Source: Entrophospora sp. SA101 (Eukaryota > Glomeromycota > Glomeromycetes > Entrophosporales > Entrophosporaceae). From it: a stretch of DNA of 48,872 bases. The stretch's first letter is position 1, and every line of letters starts with the position of its first letter. The stretch spans positions 4,356 through 53,227 of the forward strand of contig CAUDNR010004306.1 in assembly GCA_958430865.1 (NCBI GenBank), written 5' to 3'. The notes below the pieces were generated by a model that was given only the letters and a program-made list of their open reading frames with translations, was not told the DNA's origin and did not search any database. The translations under genes were made by a program, and so were the position numbers. Below are positions 21,763-34,665 of the stretch, one piece after another.

Positions 21763-23866
21763 ATGGCAGCTCCTTTTAGTCATAATCCAGTTTTTCAATA
21801 TACAAATCAACGGAATGAGCTAACTAATGATGATCAAACTCAACCAGAAGAACATTCAAGAACCAATACCAATACCACTGATCTATTTGACAGAGCTAGT
21901 CATTTCCCAGAATTTCCTCCTGGTTACAACCCTGCTACTACTAACAACGATCAAATACCAGAAAATCCCCCTTTCCAACAACACACCAATCTAATGTCAT
22001 TGATTAATTATCAACAACAACCTGTTGTAAGAGAAAGTCCTCACTCTCCTACTCTTACTCCTACTCCTACTCCTCTTGCTCCTGCTCCTTCTCGTAGAGA
22101 AGTTCAACCTGCTATAATAAGAGAAGACTATCCCTTTTTTAGAGAAGGTCAAAATGTTGTGACGGAAGATTTTTCAGTTCCTAGGGAAACTCAACGTGCT
22201 ATTAGAGAAGGTCGTAGAATTCTAAGAGCGGAAAATCGTGCTATCAGAGAAGGAATTCTTCTTAATAATGGAGAAAATGTCAATATTAATAATGTTACAT
22301 CAACAACAAGTTCATCAAATCTACAACCAAATTCTCAAAGTGTTGAAGATAAAAGATGTTGGATTTGTTACGGAGAGGAGAATGACAGTGTTGGAAAATG
22401 GGTTAAACCTTGTAAATGCTCTTTAATATGTCATGAAGAATGTTTGTTGAATTGGATTAATGAAAAACAAAGAAGTGCGGCTCTTAGGAAGGTATATATA
22501 TACACTTTTCCCTACCTAAATATTTAATCATAAATTTTATAACCTTTTCTTAAAAATACATGTATATATATATATATATATGTTATTTAGGTTAGATGTC
22601 CACAATGTAAAACACTGTATCGTTACTATGAAAATCCTTCTCTTTTATTCAAAGTAATGTCAGTTATAGACAATTCAATTCAATCGTCAATTCAATACTT
22701 TACTATTTTTGGAGTGACTTTTGCAATAGTTGTAACAAATGTTCATTATGGGTAAATTTAATATTCAAACAATAATGTATTATATTATATACAATATTTT
22801 TTTATACAACTAAAAAAAACAATTTTTTTTAGAGCGTATGCAATGGTAACAATGCTTGGTCTTGAAGATGGTCAGCGTTTTTTGGAGGAACCTTGGAATT
22901 GGAGAACTTATGTAATATAAAACAACTTAATTTTATTTTATACCTATTTTCACATTTTTTAAATGATGATAATAATAACAATAATAATTACACGATAATG
23001 TTTATAGATATCTCTTCCATTAATACCAATGTTATTAATCTTTTCAAGAGCTCGCATTGCAGACCCAGTTATGCCGCTTATTCCAATGTTTTTGGTTAGA
23101 ATGGATCATCTAAGAATGACAATACCACCAAATCCATCCCTTACAATTTCACTTTTACCATGGATTAGAATTATATACAATTGGACATATCAACAGCTAT
23201 TTGGTATGATGGAGATAAATTGGAGAAGACAACTTGAGCCATATGTTGTTTTAACAGATAATGTTAATGAAACTGGAGGAGAAATCGGTAATGGTAACAA
23301 TATACAACGTAGAAATGATCAAGATATGTTAGATCGTTTAGATAGAAATTACGCGGGTAGAAAAATTGTTGGTGCTTTATGTTTGCCATGTAAGTCTTAT
23401 CAAACAAAAATATTAAATTAATCAATATATATAATACATACATATACATTTAACATTTTTATTTATAAATTAAACAGTTATTTCAGCAATTGTTGGAGGG
23501 TAAATTAATTGAATTATTGATTTATTTTCATTGAAAATGTTCTTAAAAAATTCATTAAAAGGATTCTTTATATAATTTCATATAGTTTGTTAGGTAAATT
23601 CTCATTCATTCGTTCACGAATACCCGATGCATTTCATCGTAATATACTTGGAGGGTGTTTGTTTATTGTTTTAAAGGTATTGGCTGATTGGTTGATTGAT
23701 CTGTTTATTTTTATTTTGTAAATTAAAATTAATATATAATGATTTTAATATTACCATTATTTAGGATATTGTAAGTCTCACATATAAATATCAAAGAGCC
23801 ACACATCGACGTTCGCGTCATATTAGAAATTATACGGAATTTGCAAATGAGGATAACTCTAGATAA
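21763..23866 (+). CDS. MARCH5-like transmembrane RING-CH ubiquitin ligase
   Basis: Exons 21763-22491, 22591-22751, 22833-22911, 23008-23389, 23478-23499, 23586-23676 and 23765-23866 join in phase to 1566 nt, 521 aa. Residues 1-195 are disordered, Pro/Thr/Gln-rich with Arg-Glu-rich repeats. A RING-CH finger spans about 199-249: CWIC, WVKPCKC, HEECLLNW, then RCPQC after the first intron. The Cys219-His224 spacing is shorter than in animal MARCH proteins. Four hydrophobic segments follow, including FTIFGVTFAIVVTNVHYGAY, SLPLIPMLLIF, GALCLPFISAIVGGLLGK and ILGGCLFIVLKDIV. The layout, EKQR after the finger, YGA in the first membrane segment and GAL...ILGG near the end match MARCH5/MITOL, a mitochondrial outer-membrane E3 acting on fission factors and mislocalised proteins. 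The mitochondrial location is inferred from that match. Confidence 0.9.
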
Positions 23867-24309
23867 ATAAATATAAACTAGAAAAAATAGTTTGTTTATA
23901 AAAATACACACTTTTTTATTTATATATTTTAGATTGGGTATATATGAATTTAATATTTTTCATTTAGAAATGCATGAAAATCTACTTTTAATTAATTAAT
24001 TTAATTTTTTTTTTTAATAATGTGTTGAATAATAATATATTGTACATTTTTTGTTATCCCTTAAAATCTAGAGAGGTTTCAAAATATATTGTTGATGCTG
24101 TTCATGACACGTAATTTATATACAGCAAAACAAATTTTTTTGTGCCCATTTTGTTTGATTTTATATGAATGATAATTAGCGATGATTGATTCATCGTATT
24201 CTACCAAGCTTGCAATAGAGTAGGATTATTTATTGCCTTTTTCTGCAATATCAATTAGCACTTTTAAACTGTAGCATTAATTGTTGCAACTTATAAAGGG
24301 CAAGCTGCT

Positions 24310-24875
24310 TTAGGAAAAATCAAATCTTCATCTCCAAGAAAACATTTGCTATGTATGTATTTATTATTTGTAGGAATATTCTGAATTATGTTATTCTTTG
24401 GGGTGCGGACAAGGTAAAAACGCTAATAGTACTACAATAGACGTTTACCTTGTATTTGATACACAGGTTCCATATTCCGTCTCCATACTAAATACATAAT
24501 TTATTCTATATAAATCCGCGTGGATAGATAAACGCATACAACTGATAGTGTTGGCTTGTAATTTTACCAGCTAATAAAAGTGAAATTATAATTCAAATAT
24601 TAAATATTATTAGTACTATATAGTAGATAGTTAAACGCCGCTTTTCTCCATTTCTCATGTCTTTGTTTAATTTTCTTTTTTATACGTTGATTATTTATTG
24701 ATGTTTTGAACAGGTAGTGCTGAATCTTTCGAAGAGATTAAGCAACACCGAAAGAAGAGTATGTGTTAATATTAATATTAACATGTAATTTTATTTATTC
24801 CAATTATCCGGAAAACTTAACAAATATATTGACAGCTTTCAGTGTGGTCAAGAGAGCTCTGTAATTGCATTGAAG
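24310..24875 (+). pseudogene. Possible exon relics of an unknown small gene
   Basis: Three protein-like pieces each lie beside splice-like sites: GQAALGKIKSSSPRKHLL ends at a GTATGT donor near 24351; SAESFEEIKQHRKK lies between TTGAACAG (near 24715) and GTATGT (near 24760); it joins in phase with TFSVVKRAL after TTGACAG near 24837, followed by a stop. The pieces are too short to identify and may be chance. Confidence 0.2.
24412..24452. repeat. Short hairpin-forming inverted repeat
   Basis: Arms CAAGGTAAAAACG and CGTTTACCTTG enclose an 18-bp loop. It could be a cruciform or the remains of a miniature element; no target duplication is obvious. Confidence 0.5.
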
Positions 24876-26174
24876 TGCAAGTGTGTTTTTTCTATTTTCT
24901 CAAAGGGCATGGATCAAGCAATATTAATATTGGAACCGTAAAGTCAAGCTGAAAAAGTAAAAGTATAATAAATCTGACACCAAAATTAATAAATAATGCT
25001 AGATTTAATGGCTGGCTTCTCGAATATTCACCATAGTTGTTGCAGTTCACTCCCTTGTAACAAACCTTTTGCCTCTATATGTGTTTTTTGTGTAATATGC
25101 AAGATAAAAAAAAATGAGTCGAGACAAAAGGAAAGTTCGTTATATATAGCACGATGTTCATTATAGAAAGGTTGTAACGAGAGTGAGATGCAATTTATTT
25201 ATTTACTGAGAAATACAATATACACACACAACAATAAATATCCTCCTTCCCACCTTATGTGGTGGATCTTTATTAAAACACAATTTTATTATTTTATTAT
25301 TATTATAATTTGTTTTACTTGCAAAAATGTAAAAGCGGAATTGAAAGGGTTTAAATTTTTTTTTTTTTGTATACCATTGTCTTTATTACTGAAAATTGAA
25401 TTGTAAAACTTCATTTTCCTACAAAATTATGAAAGTGGAATCTTGTTACTTGTCCATATATTATATATATTCTTAAAGTTTTGTGGCATGATGAACCTTG
25501 GTAAATGGTATCGTTTGATTCCTTGATCAGGAATAATTTATTTTAGCGGTAAAGTTGCTTTTCTGTTATTACTATTGTTACTATTATTTTCGCAGTAAGT
25601 AACCTTCGTTTAATCATGCAGTCAAACAAAACGACCAAGATCAAGAAGTTTAAAAAATAATTTATCTAGGAAAATGGTGAAATAAAAATTGTACGTGATC
25701 CGTGAGTTTTCAAGGCGGGATTTTAAAAAACTCTGGACTGCTTGAGAGATATATATTTTCTTTATAAATCATTAGGAAATAAAATTTGTAGTTTTGTTTT
25801 TTTTAAAACTAATAATTGCGCGGTATATATTAAATTTATTGAAAAGTCTAATTATATAGTAACAAAAAAAATTTTTTTTTAATCACATATATATATTTAT
25901 TTAATTACATATTATTTTTTTTCTTTCTATTTTATATATATTATTTATATATTATGTATATATAAAAATAAAAAGGTGACGAAAACGAAAACGGAAACGG
26001 AAAATTAACATAAAAGTGTGTAACAGTAAAGAAATCATAAAATACAAATAAATAAATATTATAATTATAATTATAATATTATATAAATTAAGCATAAATT
26101 TGATAAATTTGCCCAAAACAAAATGTAAAGAAAAACATAAATTTTTTGGGATGGTTTGAAATAAATAAGTAAAT

Positions 26175-29100
26175 TTATAAGAAACCAGATTCTTGTAACA
26201 ATCTAGCAATTTTTTCATCTTCTCTTTCCCTGTTATTAAATTAATAAAATAATCAATAAAAATATTTTCATATGTATATACAAATAATTAAATGATTAAA
26301 TAATTACCTTGGTTCCAAAGCTAAACTTTTATCATATAAATTAGCTACATCATCACTATCTTTTAAGTTAGTCTCTATGAAAACCTGTATTTCTTGAACA
26401 GAGGTTAAATTATAAGGAACTGATTGATATTGTTGAATTTCTCTAATAACCTCTGCTGTTTTCATTCTTTTTGAAAAATTGATTATATTTGTTTGTTTTT
26501 TAAGTATATTTGGATTGCCATCTTCAATAAATGTTAAATCTGTTAAATATACACCTATTGATATATTTTTTTAAAGAGATGAACATTCAAATATAATTAA
26601 TACAAAATGTTGAAAATTCCCCAATAAAAGAAAATAATAATAGATCAAACCTAAAAACGGTACACAAGGCGGATTGACACTATGTAAAGTTTCACGATAT
26701 GCAAAAAAGTTTTTTGTAGAATTCATGACTCTATTTAAACCTTCTAACAACGTGATCGTTTTCTGACTAGCAGTTTCCCATGTTCTTCTCAATCGATGAA
26801 TTGGAGCACTATTTAATCCTGATATGATTGCGGTAAGTGAATTGAAATTATTCAATAGTAAGCATTTATCTGCCACCGCCACAAAATGTTTTATTAATGC
26901 ACATCGTCTTCTTATATCTGGATTATTCAGTATCATTTCCGCTACCCATCCTGTTATCTATAAAAAACAGATAAAATTCATATATTGTTATTGTTGTTGT
27001 CGTTGTTATTATTATTATTATTATTACTTATATACACATTATATAGATTATAATGATTACCTGATTACTATTAACAATCATAGCTTTAATATTTTTAGCA
27101 ATCTCACCGCCTTCCTCTTTACTCCAAGCCTTATTTAAACACTCGACAGGTCTTATTTTATTATACAACCTACTTTCGATAATAGTCAACTGCCTTGCAA
27201 TTTCCAAAGGATTCAAATCCAAAAATTTAATTCTTCTTAAATTTCTTGGCAAGATAGGTTGTGGTGGTAGGATAGGGCTCGTATTGATCAATTCACGAAA
27301 TATTGCACCGGGCTGAAATTGTCGTTTCTCAATTATCTTGATAAGACCCACAGACGCAAACGACATATGCTCACTCATCACCGTACTAGCAAACTCTTTC
27401 ATTCTAGTCAAACAATGACTATCTTGATCATCCATATAATAATGCTCCAACCAACTTTTCATTATGCTAAGAACTCTCAACCTGATCGGTGTCTGTTTCT
27501 TCTCTTGCCATATCTCTTTCTCACTTGGTGTCATTCCTTCCGGCGGTTTGATAATAAATCTATCTATTAATTTCTCGAGAAATGTATCTGAATCACAAAA
27601 TGATCGATATGTTAGCAGGAAGGTGGCATTGAAATTCGAATCTAGTAGATCGTGCATTGTTAATCGTTCTATCAATGCATCAAGTGTTCCGCCTTTTACC
27701 GTCGTTTTACTTTCATTAATAAAAATTATGTCAATCTCACGATAATCGTAATCTAAAAACCATAACTTTTCTTCTTGTTTATTATTATTGGATGGTGGTG
27801 GTGAGGTGGGAGCGGTGGCGGTGGATGTTGATGGTTGATTAGATGATGGTTGCAATACTTCTTCGCCAGGGGGATTATTTTCATGTAGCGGTTTTGGATC
27901 ATCAGATAATGGTGGTGATTGTTCGTTAGATTTTGCAGGTGTTTTTATTGTTGGTGTTTGTAATGACGAAGTAGAAGAAGATGGCAGTGATGGTTGTGAT
28001 ATATTCGACGAATTGTCATAAGCAGTATTTGATGTAGAGACAGAAATATTTGATCGAAGACGACTAGTGAAACTTGAAAAAGTTCTAGAACCAAGTGATG
28101 TAGCAGTAATTATTGAAGGATTTTCTGAAACAGGAGATTTTGGTATTGCTGTATCATCATTCTCGTTGAAATTGTCACCACCGCCAATTAATGTGGAGGT
28201 TGTTGAATCAGTAGTAATAACTGTTGATGTTGATATTATTGATGATGTATTGGTTGTTGATGTTGGTGATCTTGGTGATGATGATGTATTATTGGTGGTG
28301 GTAGTGGTAGTGGTAGTATTCATTATTTCACCTTCTGGAACAGGCAGCAAACTCGTTGTTGATGATGAAATTGCAGTTGTTGGGATTGAGTATGATGAAG
28401 TTATTGTGGACGTGGTAGATGGAACAAATGACGGGCTATCAGATTCGCGTGAAATATCATCATCCATCATTAATGAAGAAGCAGATGAAGGATCTTCAAT
28501 AATTTGGTAATTGTTAATGTTGTTGTTAGCGTTGTTAACGTTATTGTTTATCGTTGTATTAATTGTTGGAACAAAATTGTGAGGAACTCGACGTTTAGTA
28601 GGAGGGGCATCTGGTGCACTACTACGTCTACGAGCAAAATGTAATGGATGAGGTTGATAAGGTTGAATTGGTTGATATGGATGAATTGGTTGAGAGTATG
28701 ATGATTGTGGTTGTGGAAGTACGAAAGATGGTGAAGAAGGATTATGATGATTATGATGTGGTGGCGGTGGTGGTAGTGGTGGTAGTGAAGGTGGCGAGAA
28801 TGATATTGGTTGGTGTTGTTGCAATGGAGGTTGATTTCGTTGATGATATGATTGGTGTTGTTCATTAGATTGGTGTTGTGGAGGAGGTGGTAATTGAGGA
28901 GGCGGTAATTGAGGTTGTGGTAATTGAGGAGGTTGAGATTTAAAATCGAACATTTCACTTTCTTCTACCAAAAACTTAATTGATATAATAACATTATTTA
29001 CCGATTTCTCAACTACAATGGCATAATCCAATACTTGTTTTAATGGATTATTTAATAATGGTAAGGATAATGGATTGGCAGCAGATTGAGTAAAGATAGC

Positions 29101-31845
29101 GAGATTGGCTATGCTATTATACAAAGTCTGTTTTGAAACTTTAAAATCGTTTAGGGAATCTTGATAATTTTTTTCTGATAACTCGCGTAAATCAAGATCC
29201 TCGACATAATAAAGAAATTGACCAATTTGTGAAACTATTTGACGAATTGAATTTACAAGTTGTGGAGTTAAAGATGTTGAAGAAGAAGAAGGAGGTCTAA
29301 ATGGCGGTGATAATGGCGATGCTGGTAGTAATGGTGATGTTGGTGATGTTGGTGTAGAGGTTGGTGGTGATGATGGTGATATAGTAGCGCCCAATAATGA
29401 TTTTTTAATGTTCAAAATTAATACATGTAAATATTTTGTTATGTTACGAGAAACATTGTCTAGTGAGAGAAAAACATCCAGAGTCAATGATAATGAGGGA
29501 GAAATTCTACGCTGTGGTAGTGATGATGCTGTATAAGAATAATTATTATGACCATTACCATTCCCATCACCATTATTATTTTGATGATTGTGTTGATTAT
29601 CATTATTATTAATATTAACATTACTATACTCGTTATTATTACTATTACTATTACTATTATTTGCATTTGGAGAAAAATTACTTGATATAGGAGGAGATGC
29701 AGGTGGTGAAGAAGACGCTGATGATAAAATATTGTTACCACGCCAGCCACCGCCAACTCTGGAATTTTTCAAAATTTTAGGATTAATCCTTTTAATCTTG
29801 ACAGTATTTTCAGCTTCTTGAATATATTGTTGTATAGCAAGATATACATCATTGATTTTTTCTAACATAGTCTCAGGCGATTGCCAAGTATTAGGGGCAG
29901 TATTAACAGCCGCTTTTGTTGAGATTACCAATCTACTAACTGCGGTCACTAATTGATTATGATAGGTTTTTAATGGTAGATTTTCTCTAAATATTCTTGA
30001 ATCTTTTTGAATTGTGCCCGAGGCGTACAACATTATACGAACATTTTCAACTATTGATTCTGTAGATGAGTTGTATAGATGCTTTTCGTTTTGCTTTACG
30101 GCTAGATTTAAACTATGTATAGCTAGTGTTATACTATTTGTCAAAGATTGCCAGGTAAGTTGTTGTTGTTGTTGTAAATGAAGTTGTAACTGATTATGTG
30201 TACTATTATTATAATTATTGTAAGATGGAATTGATGATTGGTAATTTTGATCGATTGAAGGTTGAAAGAGATGATGATCATCTGTTACTACTACTGCTTT
30301 AGTATCATCTTTATTATTCTTTATAAAAAAATAAAAAAATAAATATAAAAATTTTAATTTTGGAAAGCATTGATTGATATTGAAATGGATAAATAATAAT
30401 TACAGAATTTGCTTCAACATCCATATGATTATAATAATCCCCAGCTGATATATTTGTTGTGTTTATCCAACTCTCAGGAGGCTAAATAATTAATAGAATG
30501 AATTATTAATTAATCATAAAATATATGTAAATCTTATATGATTAAATTGCAAACCTTTTCATCATGATAATTAACATTCTTAATTTTCCTCTCTTCTTGT
30601 CGTTCTCGTTGTTGTTCTTGTTTTTGATCAATGGTATCAGTTGTAACTGTACTATCTATACTATATCTCGAACTAGAAATACTTTCTTTATCAGCAGATT
30701 CCTCATCATCAATATTTTCTTGCATTTTTGCTGTTTTTTCAACGTGATTATTAATAATATACCGTTCGTCATTTTCTTCTTTTATTACATTTAAACTTTT
30801 ATCAGTAGTATCGTCATCAGTATCGTCATCAGTATCGTCATCAGTATCTTCATCAGTATCTTCATCAGTATCTTCATTAATTACTTCATTCTTGATATCA
30901 TAACCATAATCATCATCATCAGTGTCATCATCATCATCATCAGTATCATCATCGTCATCATCAGATGTGAAATTGTTATTACTGGGAATAGCAATACTAT
31001 CTCTACCAGGATGGGTCCACCTGATTTCTCTTGTTACCACATTCAAGTAGTAATAAGTACTACCATTATCTGTAGGTTGACGTATCCAATTTTTAGGTAA
31101 TGGTTTGTGACCATTGGTACCAATTGCAGATACATCAATATTAGTATTGTTAGTATTAGTAGTAGATCCACTAAATGTGACTTTATCGTCATCGTTGTCT
31201 TTGTTGTTTAGATCGTTATTATTACTACTATTACTATTACCATTAATGTCATTCGAATTTCTTCGCGAATTGTTATCAGAATTGTTGACTAAGAAAGGGG
31301 AATCATGTTCAGGGAATGATTGTTGTGGAGATGAAGTGCTTAGGAAACCATCATCTATTGGTAAGTCCCAAGATGAATCACCAGTTTTTGTATTATAATA
31401 AAATAATTCACCATCTGGTGTATGTTGAAGAATCCAATCTGACAACTGTTAATTTACGAGTATGTGAGTAAATGTTCAAGTGTGAATGAATATTGTCGTA
31501 CGAAAAAAATATAATTAATCATGTGATACTAATCAAACTATGAGAGAGAGAGTTCTCTATCACGTTTTGGACGATATTTATAATCGGGATTGTTTATCAT
31601 GGCAAATATCTTACCTTATCATCATCATTATCATCATCATCATCTAACATAACATCATCCTCGTCTAAAACAGCAACATAGTTACTAGGAAACCAACCAC
31701 GTTTACCTCCACACAAACCATCCCACCAACCAGTTTCTGATTGAGTCAAAACTTGAATAATATCATTTTTTTTGAAAGAAAGACTTGATGAATCTGTCGA
31801 GTTGAAATCGTATAATGCTCGTACAAATAATGCAGAAGAACTCAT
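26175..31845 (-). CDS. Ras guanine nucleotide exchange factor (Cdc25 type; SH3-WW-WW-RasGEFN-RasGEF)
   Basis: Seven exons in reading order: 31845-31615, 31445-30555, 30481-30404, 30318-27061, 26957-26651, 26554-26308, 26229-26175; 5067 nt, 1688 aa, all junctions in phase. An SH3 domain fills exon 1 (ALYDF at 10-14, GWW, GWFPSNYV). Two WW domains follow at about 80-106 (DWILQ...YYN...SSWDLP) and 192-226 (LPKNWIRQ...YYYLN...IRWTHPG). An acidic D/T/E tract follows WW2. Residues about 400-1260 are mostly disordered (Pro-, His-, Asn-, Ser/Thr-rich) with helical islands. RasGEF-N lies at about 1263-1375 (GTLDALIERLTMHDLLD, NATFLLTYRSF). The catalytic domain is at about 1433-1670: PLEIARQLTIIESRLYNKI, FNSLTAIISGLNSAPIHRL, NPPCVPFLGVYLTDLTFIED. 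It should load Ras with GTP at the plasma membrane. The gene diverges from the RRM gene at 34666. Confidence 0.95.
30800..30965 (-). repeat. Coding ATC-type trinucleotide repeats (acidic tract of RasGEF)
   Basis: Imperfect (TCA/TCG)n blocks on the plus strand read GAT/GAC/ACT on the coding strand and encode runs such as DTDEDTDEDTDDDTDDDTDD. Such tracts vary in length between strains, so the acidic region downstream of the second WW domain is probably polymorphic. Confidence 0.85.
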
Positions 31846-32002
31846 TATTAATCTTTGTTTCCAGAATTATTACTATTACTATTACTATTACTATTAATAT
31901 TATATATTTTACAAATATAAATTCTTTTATACTTAGATCCTGTTATACTTAATAATTGGTAGGGATTTTTTTTAAGGAAAAAAATATAATTAATTAAATT
32001 AC

Positions 32003-32083
32003 GGAAGAGAGGAATAGAGAAGAAGAGGGAGAGAGGAAAGGAGAGAAAGGGAATAAGATTATGATGTGAGGAAAGGAAGGATG
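32003..32083 (-). promoter_or_regulatory. Polypurine/polypyrimidine tract upstream of RasGEF
   Basis: An almost uninterrupted A/G tract on the plus strand, hence a CT-rich tract on the RasGEF coding strand, about 160-240 bp before its ATG. CT-rich blocks near start sites are common in fungal promoters; the role here is inferred from position. Confidence 0.35.
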
Positions 32084-33494
32084 TTTGCTTTCTTTTTTTT
32101 TTTCTAAATAAAAACCAATTTTATTAATTTATTATTTATTTTATTAGAAAATAAAAAAGAAGAGGAATTAATTATTTAATTATTTAAAATTATTGACCGA
32201 CTGCTGAACTGATTATTCTTTTTAATCTTATTGTTATTGTTATTATTATTGTTGTGATTGTTATTTAGAAGTTTTGGATTTTGGATTAATGAAATAAAGA
32301 TAACAATAATAAAACATTTATAAATAAAAAATACTAATATTAATTAATATAATATTAGCAGTATTAGTCGATTCTTTTCTTATTTTGGTGAAGTTTATTT
32401 TTCGTTAAGAAAATGTGTTCTGAAAACCGAAACAAATTTTTGAAAAAAAAAAATTAAGAAAAACATATTAATTAAAACAACGAATTAATTAATTTTAATT
32501 GTCAATTTTGTGAAATCACGTGATCATCTAAAAAATCCTGTAAATAAAATAAATAAATAAATCGCAAATAAATAGCATAATAATAATAACAACAACATTA
32601 CAAATTATGATAATAAAACACCAATCAATCATAAACTACTCAGGAAATTAAAAATATAATCTATATTAAAAACACTAATTCATCATTATTTTTATTTTTA
32701 ATATGTCATTATCGTCGGAAATTAACTACTACAATGCTCGTTACACGAACACAGAAAATCATTCATTTTAATTTTTAATTAATATATACCAGTTAAAAAA
32801 ATTAAAAAAACATCAACCAACCAATCAGCAAGATTTAGTACGAATTAAAAAACAAAAGTGTGGCGAACGAATTATTTAAGAAATCTAAAAATGAAAAGAA
32901 GTGAACGAGTCAATAAAATTGTGAGAAAGGTGTAAACGCATCAATTAAAAGCATTCGGAGAATATTAAAAATAAAAATTTTCCATTCGCATACATATATT
33001 TACTTACACACATACATTTACACACACACATATGTCAATGTTAAATTAAAACAAGTAAAGAGACATTAATTAACTATCATGATCTCTGATAATTATGATG
33101 AATACGTATTTATATAAAATATTTTGTAACATTACATCCAAATAAATAATGATGATGATAATGATTAATAACATTTGTGAGACATTACGTTATAGCCACG
33201 CGATTATTATCATTATCAGTTTATTTATTATACGTGGTTATAATCAGTTCATCAATCGAGCCGATTGTTTTGTTTTTGGTGCGAGTAACAATTAATTAGC
33301 TTTAAGATAGTATATAATTTATTTATCTATGGTTTCATGATTTGTTTATTATTAATAATAATATATTTGACTTGCCTTGATTTGTTTTGTCGATAAAACG
33401 TTATGCTTGTAACACGTCGAATTAATTTCTCGGGATCCCGCAAAAATCAAATAATTAGCAGGGTGAGTGAGAAATTACACTAACAAATTCACAT

Positions 33495-33689
33495 GGGGTT
33501 CTCCAGCAAAAGCGTCCCTCTGACCAAAATTGAGTTTTTGCATAATATATTTATTATAGGTGAAAAAATCAGTATCTGTTTATTTAGCAAAAAAATGAGA
33601 CAAAAACATGTGTAACATATTTTGCAGGGTTGTTACTCAAAAAAATTTAAGGAAGGTAGGTATATATACCTTTTGCTGGAGAACTCCCC
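33495..33689. mobile_element. MITE, 195 bp, with 4-bp ACAT target duplication
   Basis: The left end reads GGGGTTCTCCAGCAAAAG; the right end in reverse complement reads GGGGAGTTCTCCAGCAAAAG, differing by a 2-bp insertion. Identical ACAT lies at 33491-33494 and 33690-33693. It has no coding capacity. Neither termini nor duplication length match the TA- or 8-bp-flanked families elsewhere in the window, so the superfamily is unassigned. Confidence 0.75.
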
Positions 33690-34665
33690 ACATTATTATA
33701 AAATATATCGCCCACCCCGTTTCTTCCCCAACAATCTCCACCCCTATCACGAAAACTTAATCTCTCCTTATTACTCTAAAAAAATTTTTTATCCAATAAT
33801 AATAAATCTCTCTACCTGCGACATGCATGAAACTTTAAAATTTATCTAAAGTTATACAAGTTTAAAGTGCTTGACTAATCGAGTTTACTTGTGTACAACC
33901 CCCAACCATACTTGATGTCCAAATAAGAATCAATGGCACTTATTATTACAGAAAAACAATTGTAACTGAAACAAGAAATAAACTTAACGGAAAAAAAATA
34001 AGTGTCTCACATTTTTTTTACTTTCTATTTTTCTCGTGATAATATTATATAAATCTCTTTTTTTTATCTTATCTATCTTTTGATAATTCGCCTTTCTCCC
34101 CAAAATGTTCATACCCTATAAATTTCTTCGCCCTAGTTATCATATAAGCGTGATAATAATAAGATTAGGCTGAGGTTTTTTTTATATATATTAAAAAAAA
34201 AATGTCGTGTTAAGTTCGTCACTGAACACTGCATACGTAATTATTTGTAATCATTTCTTGAAATTTCCTGATTATATCCAGAAACTCGTAACAATTGATA
34301 TTGTTGTACATATTTTTTAATGACGGAAAAAATATTAGTAAATTATTATGAATAATGAGAAATAATAATTAAATTGTAAGGCTAAAAAAGTCCCCAATTA
34401 TTTTTAATGAATAATTGATCATTATGATTGTTTTTATTTAGGGACTATCCCCATTTTAAAAAATTTTTCAAGGATTTCCTGATTTTTCCACAGATAAAAA
34501 AATTTTTTCTTTGCAATAAATACATATAAATATAACGAAAAATTTATTAAACCCCCAACAAAAAACATCTTTTCAAAAAAAAAAAAAAATAATTATTATT
34601 TTCTTATAAAAATAATAATTATCTTTAATAAATAATTTACCTATATATATAATATATTAATAATA

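Larger units (their letters stand above)
23867..26174. other. Spacer between MARCH5-like and RasGEF genes (convergent ends)
   Basis: Both neighbours end here, so it should hold two 3' UTRs. No intact gene is seen. The entries at 24310-24875 and 24412-24452 lie within it. The 72-codon frame at 25188-25406 and the minus frame at 25952-26218 are AT-rich chance frames. A short GAAAAC/GGAAAC run lies at about 25980-26001. Confidence 0.4.
31846..34665. other. Divergent intergenic region between RasGEF and the RRM gene
   Basis: About 2.8 kb without a supported gene, holding both promoters. It includes the CT/AG tract (32003-32083), AT-rich repeats, a MITE at 33495-33689 and a CT-rich stretch at about 33715-33800. 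The open frame 33622-33849 lies across the MITE end and is not protein-like. Confidence 0.5.

Noticed and set aside
28067..28510. 147-codon plus-strand frame rich in Val/Asp
   Set aside because: Antisense shadow of the Ser/Thr-rich disordered part of the RasGEF; no start context or domain.
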